Assembly (NCBI GenBank): GCA_012845835.1 | Contig: JABAKD010000022.1 | Span: 12,531,218 to 12,595,217 of the forward strand | DNA length: 64,000 bases | Reading direction: 5' to 3' | Source: Undaria pinnatifida | Lineage: Eukaryota > Sar > Phaeophyceae > Laminariales > Alariaceae | Part shown: positions 54,033 through 64,000 of the stretch, one piece after another | Layout of the letters: every line of letters begins with the position of its first letter | Numbering within the stretch: the stretch's first letter is position 1 | Made by a program: the position numbers and the translations under genes | The notes under the pieces: model-generated | The model's input: the letters and a program-made list of their open reading frames with translations, nothing else | Databases searched by the model: none | What the model was told of the DNA's origin: nothing

Positions 54033-55415
54033 ATGTGTATTCACGTGGGGGGAAGTTCTGCAGGGACATTCGCTGCTCTTATCGCGATAGCCGCATCGCT
54101 GGCGCATTTCCACCTCTGCAAACTGAAAAAATCCGGCAAGGGAAAAGCTGGCGGCAATCTCCTACGGGCAGGCGACAGGGTTTCTCCAGTGGAGGGCGGA
54201 AGTGGTGATAGCTTGGGAGGGTCTGCTTGTCACCAATCAGGAAAGGATGGATCGATTTCACGAAGTGATGGATCGTGTCCAGGAAAAGACGGACCACCTT
54301 CACGAAAGGGGGGATCGCCTTCACGAAAGAACGGATCGCCCAGAATTCACACCCACGACAACAGCTCGCAAGTGGGACAACAGGGGTCGGCAACGAGAGA
54401 GGTCGTTCCCCCCTTAGCTCTACCGAAGCGGGGGGACGCATTCGAGGGCGCTGTCACGCGGTTGGCCGGAGCTGCCGAGCTTGGCACGGAATCACTCATC
54501 TACGTTCGACGTGGAGACGTCGCGGAAATCATTGACACTCTCGTGGAACTCGCGAAGGCTTCTGGGCGATCCGACGTGGCTTCACCTGCGCTCGCCCGTC
54601 TGTCAATTATGCGCCGGTCTGGGAGGAGGGAAGGGGACGGGAGGGGGAGCAACAGGTTGGCTTGCTCGCCCGAGACCCGAATGATCAAGGGGGCACGAAC
54701 ACCCTCACCCTCGATCGATAATACTCCGTTCTCCCATGCGCCCGTACGTTCTTCCGTTGTGACGGCTACGCGAGCGGTGTTGGAGGAACGTTCTGTGCCC
54801 ACGGCGTCGGCAGCAGAAGCGGCTGTGTCGGCAGCGGTGTCGGCAGCGGTAGCGATGGCGGCAGCAGCGGCGGCGGGGCCGGCGTCTAGGAACAGATCAG
54901 CGACGCTGAACTCTCTGCCCCTGCCGCAGCCAAGTGATGGAAAGGTGGGCGATAGCACATCAGCGATGCCAAAATCTCGTCCTCTCCCGCCGCAGACAAG
55001 CATAGCAAAAGCGGACGACGGTGCGACGGTTAGGAGGGTCAGAAGCGGCGGGCGAGGGGGCGAGCAAGGCCGATGGCGGTCTCGAACGCGCTCCCCGCCC
55101 CCTCCTGCTCCCCGAGCTAACACACCCATGATTCAGAATGCACCACCACCAACTGCGGCTTCAGCTTCCTTGACCCCCACCCCCATGATCCTAAATACAC
55201 CACGGCCGTTAGCCACGGCTTCTGCCTCCGCGTCAACCACGGGATCCAACTCCGCCTTGATCGTGGATTCAATCGCTGACGTACCCCGGCCAGAGATTAA
55301 GCGTGCGCCTTCTGCGTGTGCCGGGAGCAGAAAGATCACCCGTGTCCCCATTCGCCCTGTGGTCGCTGGAAAGGGGGGGGATTTCGAAGACTTTTGGGGC
55401 TCTGGTTGGGGGTGA
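54033..55415 (+). CDS. Hypothetical Ser/Ala/Pro-rich protein or terminal exon
   Basis: An open frame of 460 codons starts at an ATG (54033) ten bases after a strong acceptor-like TTTTGTTGCTTTAG, so it may instead be the last exon of a longer gene. After a short hydrophobic stretch (about 9-28, AGTFAALIAIAASLAHFHL) come Lys-rich residues and imperfect GSPSRK/GKDG repeats (~60-100). A more ordered stretch follows (~140-190, with YVRRGDVAEIIDTLVELAKA). Then come Ala-rich (VSAAVSAAVAMAAAAAAG) and Pro/Ser/Arg-rich disordered parts to the stop. No family is recognised. The length and the ordered middle favour coding; the low complexity argues caution. Confidence 0.5.
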   Translation: MCIHVGGSSAGTFAALIAIAASLAHFHLCKLKKSGKGKAGGNLLRAGDRVSPVEGGSGDSLGGSACHQSGKDGSISRSDGSCPGKDGPPSRKGGSPSRKNGSPRIHTHDNSSQVGQQGSATREVVPPLALPKRGDAFEGAVTRLAGAAELGTESLIYVRRGDVAEIIDTLVELAKASGRSDVASPALARLSIMRRSGRREGDGRGSNRLACSPETRMIKGARTPSPSIDNTPFSHAPVRSSVVTATRAVLEERSVPTASAAEAAVSAAVSAAVAMAAAAAAGPASRNRSATLNSLPLPQPSDGKVGDSTSAMPKSRPLPPQTSIAKADDGATVRRVRSGGRGGEQGRWRSRTRSPPPPAPRANTPMIQNAPPPTAASASLTPTPMILNTPRPLATASASASTTGSNSALIVDSIADVPRPEIKRAPSACAGSRKITRVPIRPVVAGKGGDFEDFWGSGWG

Positions 55416-55750
55416 CCAATCCCGGCAACGATTGGCTGTGGTCGCAAGAGATTCGATAAGGGGTGTGGCATCTGGGGGCATCCTCTGGGATAGCCTCGCG
55501 GATTTGCTATTATTTTGTAGGCGTGCATGTTTTTTGACAGTGGAAAGTCCTCGTGTGGTCTGGTCGGTTACTTTTCCAGGCCTAAACTGATATATACCGG
55601 TATATACGAAGAAAGGAGCAGATATATTAAGACACTGCCCTTCTGGCGTAAAGCTATTTTAGAACGATATAGTGCTTAAACTGTCGGCGAGAGGGTGGCA
55701 GAGGTGGGGGTGAAGGGTTTTTGGAGGTACCCGTTATATTTGAGTGGGAT

Positions 55751-56240
55751 GTGGGGGTGTTCGCAGGTACAGGTTATATTTTGTAGCTAGCAGGCCTATT
55801 GCGCTTGTTTGTGTCGTATTTAGCGTATGTATGATGAGCGATTTAGAGCGGGGTGTGGGGTTATTCGGAGGTACCGGTTATATCAAGTACGGCCAGGTAC
55901 GTAGCAAGCCTATTTCGCTTGTCTGTCTCGGGCTTCACGGTACGTAGCAGGCCTATTTCACGTGTCGGTTTTGGTCTTCACGTGTGTGTACGACCAATGT
56001 GGGGGTGTTCACAGGTACAGGTTATATTTTGTAGCTAGCAGGCCTACGGCGCTTGTTTGTGTCGTATTTCGCGTATGTATGATGAGCGATTTAGAGCGGG
56101 GTGTGGGGTTATTTGGAGGTACCGGTTATATCAAGTATGGCCAGGTACGTAGCAAGCCTATTTCGCTTGTCTATCTCGGGCTTCTCGGTACGTAGCAGGC
56201 CTATTTCACGTGTCGGTTTTGGTCTTCACGTGTGTGCGAC
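55751..56240. repeat. 248-bp tandem duplication
   Basis: GTGGGGGTGTTCGCAGGTAC at 55751 and GTGGGGGTGTTCACAGGTAC at 55999 open two units that are over 90% identical by eye. Each contains TACCGGTTATATCAAGTA and GGTTTTGGTCTTCACGTG. This looks like a recent event. Confidence 0.92.
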
Positions 56241-57429
56241 CTGTGAATCAGAGTGAACGTTTAGTACGCTTCTATAGATAAAAAAATGTTACCAAGCCAC
56301 CGCAGTCTTGCGGTTTGTTGGCGACGACGGGGCGCTCGCGGGTGATATATGACAACAGTATTGAACGCATTGGGGTGACAGCTCTTCTAGCAGTGAAATC
56401 CCCTGCTCGGCGTTTTCGTTGGTTCCGTGAAAGTTTGGCGCTCTCTTAATTTTCACCATGCATGGAGTTACCTCCCGTGCTTCTTTTTAGTTCTGTACAC
56501 GCTTCCGCTCGTGAGTACGGACACGAGAGCGTACAGACGAAGGTTTTATGTTAATTTCATTTCCTGTAGGTGGCGCATACTATACGCTAATCCTCTTTTT
56601 GAATTACTTTTTTTTTATATAATAGATGGCGAACGATACATGCTTGTTCCGTTTTTTTTACAGTGTGTGGCGGCTAGCCAGGATCCCTAGTTCGAAAATG
56701 AACCGGCTGGGTTCCTGTGTGATTTTCGTGTGGATCTTCCCTTGCACACGCAGGGCGTGATGGGAAAGTAGAGCCTTTTTTTACCAGATTAAGAGTGGAA
56801 GGCAGATGAGCATGTGCTGACAAGGGAGGATGGAGCAAGTGCAGCAGGTCGGATTGGACCGATGATGCTACCTGGCACGCCAGAAGCAGGTACCGGATGG
56901 GGGGTTAGACTTTGTGCATACACGTCGTAGCAGGTTTCCTGGTATGGATTTATTTCCTGGGGCTGAATTCTTGTTTTTGGGAGTGATTATTATTTGTGCT
57001 CGACATTGGAGCTTATCATGCTGTACATTGTCGGATGGAACATAAATAACATCGGAGTTGTTTTACCAATAGACTTCAAAATTCCACGTCGTAGGATTGT
57101 GTCCCCTCGAATCTCAGCCTGGAAACACTAGCTCTATACGTCGATTTTGCTGGGACCCTCCCGACGATTCGTGCCCGCCTGCCCATTTGAGCAGAGGCGA
57201 TTCACCAGCAGCAATGAAAACATTGGGCAGTGCGATCGACGATCAAAGGGAGCAGCTTATCCTGACTTCCGCGCGCCTACGGCAGTATGCGCGTTCGCTT
57301 TTAGACAGCTTAAAGCTTCGTCGTACGCGCACGAAAAACGCATTTTATGTGTGTAGTCCTTGTCTTGTGTGGTCACTATCATACGTTTCACCTGTGAGGC
57401 ATCTCACGGGGTAGAGGTGCAGCATATAT
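56241..57429. other. Spacer, no supported gene
   Basis: The only gene-like feature is a short frame from an ATG at 57213 (~40 codons, MKTLGSAIDDQREQLILT) with helical, charged composition. It lacks an identifiable family or confirmed splice sites. Confidence 0.35.
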
Positions 57430-57650
57430 TCTAAAATTTTTCTGAGCTCCCACCACGAGGAGCTAGCTCAATATCAGCGTATTCATCCATCATCATCACC
57501 CGAAGCATGACTTCGAAGGCATTCGTTCGCTCAACCCGACCAACCTCTTCTCTGCGCTCTAGTTCTAAAGCAAGTAGATTCATAAAGGTGTATCAGATAC
57601 AACCCCGGTAGTTCCACACTAGGGGAGTTCGACAAGAAAAAACATTTTTT
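57430..57650 (+). repeat. Dispersed repeat, CAATATC/ACTTCGAAGGC family, copy 4
   Basis: GAGCTAGCTCAATATCAGCG, CATGACTTCGAAGGCATTCG, CAACCCGACCAACCTC and TTCCACACTAGGGG follow the family order, including a CATCATCA stretch as in 6975-7210. Confidence 0.7.
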
Positions 57651-58799
57651 ATCGCAAAAAAGTGTAACCCCTACCGCACTGTAGAGGGCGGATGACTCCT
57701 GCGCGCACTAACTCTGATAAAAATCGTCGATTTCTTGTCTAGGTTGATAGCAGCATGATGGGGGTGTATGATACCATCACGCTGGGAACTCCCAGTTTTT
57801 TAGTCCCACATGTCATTGTTGTCCAGAGAAACTGGGTTCTTCTACGGCGGAATGAAGTAATTAGAATCACCCCCCCCGCCCCCCCCCCTATATAGGCGCG
57901 GGTGGATGTGGTGAATCCGTCCCTGGCAATCCAATTGGTTAAAGCCAGAAGAGGTACAGGCAGGGGCACATCACCTCTCTCTGTGTACATAATTGCAAGA
58001 CGGGGGCTCGCGGGGACACGAGGGTGTCGGTGCTGGGCAGCTAAGCTCTCCTCCTTCCGTTGGTTATAAGTTGGATCTCTTTGCACCCGCCAGGGGGCAT
58101 CTTAGGTAGACTACGATATCCCCAGGATACATCTCTCTTTATCTCCGTGGCAGCTCAAGGCCAAAAAAACGCAACAGGGAACCAGCCAGAAACATGCCCG
58201 TGGTGCAACAACGTACGGTAGCAGATCAGAGCAGCGATACCGTATAAGCATAGGTGTCAAGCCTCCTTGCGCATCTATCTCTCACCACCCCCGACATGGG
58301 GACCGCCTGCTAGAAGCGTGACGTCGCGTATTGTACGAACCATGGAACATGCTAGTTTCTTAATTTAGGTGCGTGTGATGTGTATGACACTCTAGACTAT
58401 AACACCAGCCCACCTTGAATAGTCGTAGGTAGATAGAGGCAGATCACACGACGATAAACAAGGACAACAACAATAATAATACCGTTCATAAAAATCGGAA
58501 AGGCGACCGAACATACGGCTACACTACTGGAATCAAACGAATGCAAGGCAATATATAATGGATCTCTACGCCACACCTCGTGCTGAGGCGAAGATATCCT
58601 TGATTAATTGCAAGAAATAGTTAAAATCTCGTTGTGGAACTGAATGTGGAAGCTCGGCGTTTGTTATATGTACTCTCGCGACAGGCCAACATAAATGATA
58701 AGGGGAAAAGGCGAAGGCCACAAGCTGGAAAAACTGAGTGCCAGAATGCGACCGTACACATGATATAGTCTATATAGACAATATGACGAGCCCTTCCAA
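57651..58799. other. Spacer, nothing recognised
   Basis: No coding exon, transposon end or array could be supported. Confidence 0.45.
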
Positions 58800-58990
58800 T
58801 TACACAGTAGGAGTAGTGGTCTCTCTATTAGTAAAACCGGTATATGTGCCAGCCGGAAATACTGGCGCTCTATAATAATATTCTATAGCGGCAATCGGCG
58901 CTGCTCCGCATGCTGCGACCTCTACTGGTTGCTTCCATCTGTCCAAAGCGATTTCAGAGGCGCGCGCAACCGGCACTCACTACACAATCA
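58800..58990. repeat. Segment related to 9508-9680 and 30400-30545
   Basis: GTGGTCTCTCTATTAGTA, GCCAGCCGGAAATACTGGCG, GCTCCGCATGCTGCGACCTC and CCAAAGCGATTTCAG are shared blocks. Confidence 0.55.
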
Positions 58991-59007
58991 ACCAGCGTTG
59001 TCATAGG

Positions 59008-59008
59008 G

Positions 59009-59067
<59 letters not shown>

Positions 59068-59105
59068 CACTACTACCACTACTACTACTGCTACTAATAC
59101 TACTA

Positions 59106-59143
<38 letters not shown>

Positions 59144-59145
59144 GG
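59008..59145. repeat. (CTA)n microsatellite
   Basis: Interrupted CTA triplets, with CCA and CTG variants, follow the preceding dispersed segment. Confidence 0.95.
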
Positions 59146-60264
59146 TTGTGCGACAAAAACCAATGCGAGCTCGAAGAGAACGTCACTGGGATCCGCGTGA
59201 AGGGCAATTCCTCTGCGCGCACAGTATATCTCCCTCTACAGGTACGGGTAAGTAGTTCGCAAGGGAGGGGGACAGGAGGGGAGGAACCATATACGTACTT
59301 CGAAGTATATTTTTTTAGATACAGTACATGATATGATCGATAAGATCTTTGATACAAACATAGACGGAAATTTAAGGACCTATAGACTAAACTACATATT
59401 TAGTCTCGTAAATTAAAACTACTACGTGTTCTATATTTACGTCCAACTGGGCAAAAAGTTTCTCCCCGCCTTTCCTCCTCACTACGAAGTCTAATGCCTT
59501 TTGGTGATGGAAAACTTGTTTTGAGTAATCTGTAATCTCACCGCCTCTCTTGTCACACTCGAGGTTCTTCAACCCGACTCTCCTTGTCGAAAGCAGATAG
59601 CGATGCATACCGCCAAGCGCCTGCTAGCTCTGCAACATGCAACCTTATGCCAGGTACGTGGAAGCCGATGCTATATGTCTGTACCGCAGTGGGTGTTTCG
59701 TGTTGTTTAGACAGGGCCGGTTTGTTCTTTGCGAAACAGCTCTACCAGACTGGTACCCAGTGCAGCTAGCTGTACATCTACTGAACTGGACTGCTGTGCG
59801 CACGGAGAGAAGCGCTGCTACTGCTGCTGCTGTACTGTTGCTGCTGTTTACGTGCAGAGAGCAATGATGGTGGTGCTAGTGCGGCTATTGTGTACCAGGG
59901 GGTAGGTTGAAGCCGTGGCGGGCAACAGGGTCTTTTTTCTCCAGCGCGCGTCCGTGAAGCTATGATACGCCAAATAAATGTGGGTAGTAAACAATCCCAG
60001 GTTATCCAGGTTATCATGCGATAGTAGTTGCTGGGGAACCTGACTACAGACTACGATTGTAGTCAGCGTTTCTGAACCTCAATACTTGGCACCTGGTACA
60101 CAGCACAGGGCCATGCCACACCACACCTGCTATTAACTTGCACAACACAGCAGTACGTACAGATAGTAACCGCAGTGCGGCGGTAGTTGTTCGTAACTCG
60201 AGACGGCGAGTCGCGTTAGTGCCCCGCACCCCGCACCATTCGGTATGGTCCACGATACCATCGC

Positions 60265-60605
60265 TCGCCTTTTCTTTCTTTTTCCTCCGGCGGATCGGGA
60301 AACATGACAAGATACCACACTTCCACGCATGTTCATACCGATACATACATGTCGAGTGTCAGTTTAGGTCGTTTGTATTCGCCAATCCTGCGCTAGGTGG
60401 CGTATCCTTCAATATCCTTCAGTTCCCATGGTAGCGACAGCGCGAGCTGTGCTGTCCCTACCGGCGGTCCCCGTTACTGATCCCGCAGCGCACGCTGCCG
60501 GTGTATACGGATACGTTCGTACGTCGACGCGACTTGATCCCTGGGGATCAGGTGCGGTGGAGATAGCCACCCGGAAATTCATCCCTCCGACTAGTGTAGG
60601 ATTTG
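60265..60605 (-). mobile_element. Poly-A retroposon family, diverged copy 5
   Basis: CCTCCGGCGGATCGGGAAAC through GGAGATAGCCACCCGGAAAT aligns with 1537-1830. The T-run is degraded to a TTTTCTTTCTTTTT stretch. The minus-strand frame MNFRVAISTAPDPQG parallels MTFRVAISTEPDPQG in copy 1. Confidence 0.75.
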
Positions 60606-60829
60606 CGCGAGCTCACCAAACTAACAAAACCCTGGTCATGAGAAAGCAGCCTCCCGCCGGAATTGGTCCAGTTACGTCCACCCTACCCGTTCGGGCGTCG
60701 GTGTTCGGCAACGTCTTCCGGATCTCTTGCATCTGGCAGAGTTATTATTTTTTTGGTGAAAGCCGAGTAACAGCTGTGCGAGGGCATACATCTGCTGTCG
60801 CTCTTTTCGAGTCGAATTGTCCACACCTG

Positions 60830-61066
60830 GGACAGATCACGATCTAGATAATCTAGATCATTTTCAGCAGCAGATCCTGTATCTGCCGTTATGAGATGTT
60901 GTTCAGGATCTGCACGTATAGAGCGCAGATTCAACCCAGGAAACTTGTGCTAGATCATGCAGGTCATGCGGTTCACACCCAGTAACATGAGCTAGATCAT
61001 AACAGATCTTCACTGAAAGATCTAGATCAAGTGGGGATCTTGGTAAGTCTGTCCGACGTGTGGAAC
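60830..61066. repeat. GATC-rich dispersed repeat, copy 3
   Basis: AGCAGATCCTGTATCTGCCG, GATTCAACCCAGGAAACTTG, AACATGAGCTAGATCATAAC and CCGACGTGTGG match the family order at 9120-9482. Confidence 0.75.
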
Positions 61067-61346
61067 TATCCATACTTCTCTCTTTGTCTCCCTCCCTCCA
61101 CACCATGCATCACACGATACACGATGCCTCAGCAGTAGAGCAGCAGTAGCAATGGCAGAAGTAGCCGCAGAAGAAGCCGTAGCGGCAGTACAGGTACAAC
61201 AGCACAACGGCACCAGCAGGAGCACAACGATATCTCCGTTCGCGATCATGCCCCGAAGATCGCTACCTCAGTGAAATCGGCAAACATCGTCTTCCGCCAG
61301 CACCGACCCCAACCCCATCTCCAACCCCGCTGCTTTTTCCCAACAG

Positions 61347-61868
61347 GCACGCACACAGGCGCGTCGACGAATTCTACCGCCCGCAGCATACTCCTTCTTT
61401 GGCCAGCGAAAATGGCGTGGGCTTTCCAGCAGCGCATCAACTCCAGCATCCTCCTCAAACGCAACAACTCCAGGATCCTCGCCAAACCTAACAAGCCCAA
61501 CATCCTCCTCAACCTCACGCATATCAACTCCAGTACCATCCTCGCCGTACACACCAACAACACCAGTATCATCCTCCTCAAGGACAGCGACGACCCTCCG
61601 AGCGCTAAGCTCCCAGGCGGCGCCGGCTGTCAATGTCCCCGAGATCAAGCGCAACTTCCGAGAAACCCTGGAGGAGACAAAGAGGCGTGCTTTCGAGGGG
61701 GGGGGTGAGGCCCGCCTGGCGAGGCAACACGCGAGGGGGAAGCTCTCGGCGAGGGAGAGGGTTGAGGTTTTGCTGGATGCAGGGTCTTTTCGAGAGTACG
61801 ACATGTTCAAGACCCACCGCTGCACCGACTTCGGCATGGCCGAAAATCACTCGCCCGGGGATGGAGTG
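61347..61868 (+). CDS. PCCB: PCCB first visible exon
   Basis: The frame is open from 61275 without an ATG. The best acceptor is TTTTTCCCAACAG, ending at 61346; GGCCAG, ending at 61406, is an alternative. Codons 61425-61600 are an in-frame minisatellite encoding Ser/Thr/Pro. The donor is GTG|GTGAGT, phase 0. A candidate start exon (ATG 61152, donor CAG|GTACAA near 61194) joins in phase but is acidic and uncertain. Confidence 0.8.
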
Positions 61869-63696
61869 GTGAGTTTTTTTCGACGGGTCAGGAAAGTCAA
61901 GGTTGGTGTTGTACTTTTTTCAGTGTACGGGACGGTGAACGAAGGGGTTAAACCGCGGTCTGGCTATTCTGGTGTTGAGTTTTTTTGGGCGCGTCAAGGT
62001 CAAGGTTGGCACTACTACACTAGTTTTAGTGTTAGGGACGGTCAGTCAAGCGGTCAACCCGCGGTCTCCTGGCATCGGGGACGGGCTGGTGATCTGTCCA
62101 ACGTACGGAACGTTGTCAACGCCTCGTCAAGCCTGCAACTGCTGTCACCTAGCCACCACCATTTTTGTTCCAATACCCAATCTTGATCTTGCAATGGCAA
62201 TCTTGCATACCACGGACAGATGACGATCTAGATCTTATAGATATTACAGATCATATAGATCATATAGATCGACGACACAGTAATCCTATAGCTGTCGTTA
62301 TGAGATGTTGTGCAGGATCTGTATGTGTGGGGTACAAATCCAACCCAGGAAACAGGGGCCAGATCATACACATCGCACGGCTCCCACCCGGCAACATAAG
62401 CTAGACCATGTAGACCCTTCCTGAGCGATCTAGACAATCAAGTGGGGGATAATCGATCATCTGTACTACGTGTGCAATCTTGCACACACCGCACAGATCA
62501 GATCCCTATTAATTACTAATGACCTATGCCATGCAGGGCAGACAGATCCCTGCTCTGTATGATCTGCATCACTCATAGATCGTTTTTCCGGGTGAGGGCC
62601 AAATGACTTGAGTGATCTAGCACATACTTCCTGGGTTGGACCTGTACGCCACCCATACAAATCTTGCACAACATACTATGTCCTAACAGCTGATATCTGC
62701 TGTAGATGATCTGGATGATCTAGATCGTCATCTACCCGATGTGTGCAAACTTCTGTCTTCTATACTGTATGTCCATCAACCCTGCTCCGTGTGGCATGAC
62801 ACGGGCAGTCGACAAGGTATCCTTCGCGCGTTATTTTTTCCCGCACGTCTAACACCGCCGGTGTGCTGTGGTTCGCGTGTTCTTTTTGTTGTTGCTGTTG
62901 TTATGCCTTAGGTGACAGGTAGAGGCGAGATCAACGGGCGGACGGTGTTCGTTTTCAGCCAGGACTTCACCGTCTTCGGTGGCAGCTTATCCGAAACCCA
63001 CGCACAGAAGATTTGCAAGGTCATGGATCAAGCCATGCAGGTTTGTTTACCCAACAGCAGCCAAAAATGTCGGGAGGCGGCAGTTTCGGGCTCCGTCAGT
63101 CGCACCTTTAAAAGATTCGCCACTAGTTCGACGTACCAGGTAGTGTTGAATCAAACGAGGTGCGTAATTTGTTTTTGGAGCTTGAGAGGAAATACATGTC
63201 AACAATATATCATGGTTTCGGCATCAGCCACACGAACCAACCAGGGCTGCTTGGGTACACACCCATGCTCTCCCCCCCCCCCCCCCTTCCCCTCCCCTCC
63301 CCTCCCCTCCCCTTCCACCTCTCCCTCCCTCCCCCCTCCCCTCTCCCTCCCTTCCCCCTCCCCTCCCCCTCCCCTCCCCCTCCCCCTCCCCCCCCCCCCC
63401 CTCCCCCCCCCCCCCCCCTCCCCTTCCCCGCCCCTCCCCCCCTACCCGTCCCCTACCGCCTCCGCAGCTGGGATGCCCCTTGATCGGGCTCAACGATTCG
63501 GGAGGGGCACGTATACAAGAAGGCATCGACTCTCTCGCAGGGTATGCAGAAGTTTTTCAGCGAAACGTGGACGCTTCAGGGGTAGTCCCGCAGCTGTCGT
63601 TGGTCATGGGGGCGTGCGCGGGAGGGGCGGTGTACTCCCCTGCCATGACAGACTTCATCTTCATGGTCAGGCAGACGTCCTACATGTTTGTCACAG
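61347..63696 (+). CDS. PCCB: Propionyl-CoA carboxylase beta chain (5' part; continues off window)
   Basis: PCCB is the carboxyltransferase subunit that moves CO2 from biotin on the alpha chain to propionyl-CoA in the mitochondrial matrix. Visible exons are ~61347-61868, 62912-63040 and 63468-63696. After a Ser/Thr/Pro-rich N-terminal region, [10 protein letters not shown] (from 61629) begins the conserved core. Then come [54 protein letters not shown] and [12 protein letters not shown] (oxyanion-hole glycines), all typical of PCCB. No ATG exists in frame before the core, so the start lies in an upstream exon. The stretch from 61347 ([12 protein letters not shown]) is Arg-rich like a presequence. 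More than half the protein lies right of the window. Confidence 0.95.
61870..62120 (+). repeat. Tandem duplication including the PCCB exon donor
   Basis: TGGAGTGGTGAGTTTTTTTC at the exon edge is echoed by TCTGGTGTTGAGTTTTTTTG at ~61968. GTCAAGGTTGGTGTTGTACT is echoed by GTCAAGGTTGGCACTACTAC. CCGCGGTCTGGCTATTCTGG is echoed by CCGCGGTCTCCTGGCATCGG. The period is ~105 bp. Confidence 0.75.
62213..62475. repeat. GATC-rich dispersed repeat, copy 4
   Basis: CAGATGACGATCTAGATC, GCTGTCGTTATGAGATGTTG and GCTCCCACCCGGCAACATAA match copies 1 and 3. It lies in PCCB intron. Confidence 0.75.
62478..62745. repeat. GATC-rich dispersed repeat, inverted copy 5
   Basis: TTCCTGGGTTGGACCTGTAC, GATATCTGCTGTAGATGATC and GATCTAGATCGTCAT reproduce the family in reverse, so copies 4 and 5 form an imperfect inverted pair inside one intron. 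Confidence 0.65.
62912..63040 (+). CDS. PCCB: PCCB exon: N-terminal carboxyltransferase core
   Basis: It encodes [19 protein letters not shown] onward to KVMDQAMQ (43 codons). The acceptor is GCCTTAG and the donor CAG|GTTTGT, phase 0. Confidence 0.97.
63268..63466. repeat. ~190-bp C-rich tract ending at a splice acceptor
   Basis: (CCCCT)n- and C-run sequence, almost purely pyrimidine on the plus strand, ends in TACCGCCTCCGCAG, the acceptor of the next PCCB exon. Confidence 0.95.
63468..63696 (+). CDS. PCCB: PCCB exon: acyl-CoA binding/oxyanion region
   Basis: It encodes 76 codons plus one base: [44 protein letters not shown]. The acceptor is CCGCAG and the donor ACAG|GTGCGG. The next exon (PDVVK-type) is not in 63697-64000. 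Confidence 0.97.
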
Positions 63697-63754
63697 GTGC
63701 GGTGGTGCCGCGTGTATCACTCACCAAGGTTACGGGAGAGGGGGGGCGGGTGTT

Positions 63755-63865
63755 ACGGGGGGCATGTTAAGGGGGGCATGTTAAGGGGGGCATGTTAAGG
63801 GGTGCATGTCAAGGGGGGCATGTTAAGGGGTGCATGTCAAGGGGGGCATGTTAAGGGGGGGCGTA
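63755..63865. repeat. ~15-bp G-rich tandem repeat
   Basis: Seven to eight units of GGGGGGCATGTTAAG, some GGGGTGCATGTCAAG, lie in the intron after the last visible PCCB exon. Confidence 0.95.
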
Positions 63866-64000
63866 CTCATTTGTTGCCTGCCTTAGTCGTTTAACCATTG
63901 ACCACGCGTCCTTTTCGAGAGGGAGCACCGTTCCTACTCCTAGTATAGACACCTCGAATCTTTGGGTTTTTAAAGTTTTTTTTCCCCCATATGTACGGTA

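Noticed and set aside
61412-61708. Frame from ATG 61412 ([11 protein letters not shown]) as the PCCB start
   Set aside because: It is in a different frame from the conserved core beginning at 61629.

Overview
The window is nuclear DNA of a eukaryote. Three protein-coding genes are split into short, conserved exons by phase-consistent GT-AG (two GC-AG) introns. The introns and spacers are full of microsatellites, minisatellites, SINE-like and MITE-like repeats. The gene content suggests a stramenopile, and a brown-alga-like genome fits best: a fused, presequence-bearing, glutaminase-type carbamoyl-phosphate synthase resembling the animal/diatom urea-cycle enzyme; a flagellar transition-zone protein; and a mitochondrial propionyl-CoA carboxylase subunit. 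The organism is an inference, not a direct observation.

Layout. (1) 1222-34599, minus strand: 23 exons (1,029 codons) of the carbamoyl-phosphate synthase gene. They cover the start codon, a presequence, the whole glutaminase half, the first synthetase half, the oligomerization domain and the first ~40 residues of the second synthetase half; the rest lies beyond the left edge. (2) 34600-43660: spacer with a (CTA)n array split by a poly-A retroposon, a broken LINE-type reverse transcriptase, a 0.4-kb G-rich satellite, a ~0.47-kb tandem duplication and LTR-like pieces. (3) 43661-48883, minus strand: a complete four-exon, 207-residue TMEM17 homologue; its third intron is 3 kb and its second carries a short element flanked by 86-bp direct repeats. 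(4) 48884-54023: spacer dominated by a 2-kb satellite of ~235-bp units. (5) 54033-55415, plus strand: an unrecognised Ser/Ala/Pro-rich frame. (6) 55416-61346: spacer with a 248-bp duplication and dispersed repeats. (7) 61347-63696, plus strand: the first visible exons of propionyl-CoA carboxylase beta (PCCB), continuing off the right edge.

The carbamoyl-phosphate synthase and PCCB both appear mitochondrial: one would feed an ornithine-urea cycle, the other handles propionyl-CoA. TMEM17 belongs to the ciliary gate. Nothing suggests co-regulation.

The most unusual signal is a recurrent one. In all three conserved genes, introns contain degenerate tandem copies of the neighbouring exon edge together with its splice site. 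The extreme case is about 16 units of ~42 bp derived from the 3' splice site of exon 2 of the synthase gene. Around this is a rich set of apparently non-autonomous mobile elements: a tRNA-derived SINE family, a poly-A retroposon family, at least three inverted-repeat families including a Harbinger-like element nested inside another, and a TRIM-like element with a tRNA-like core.
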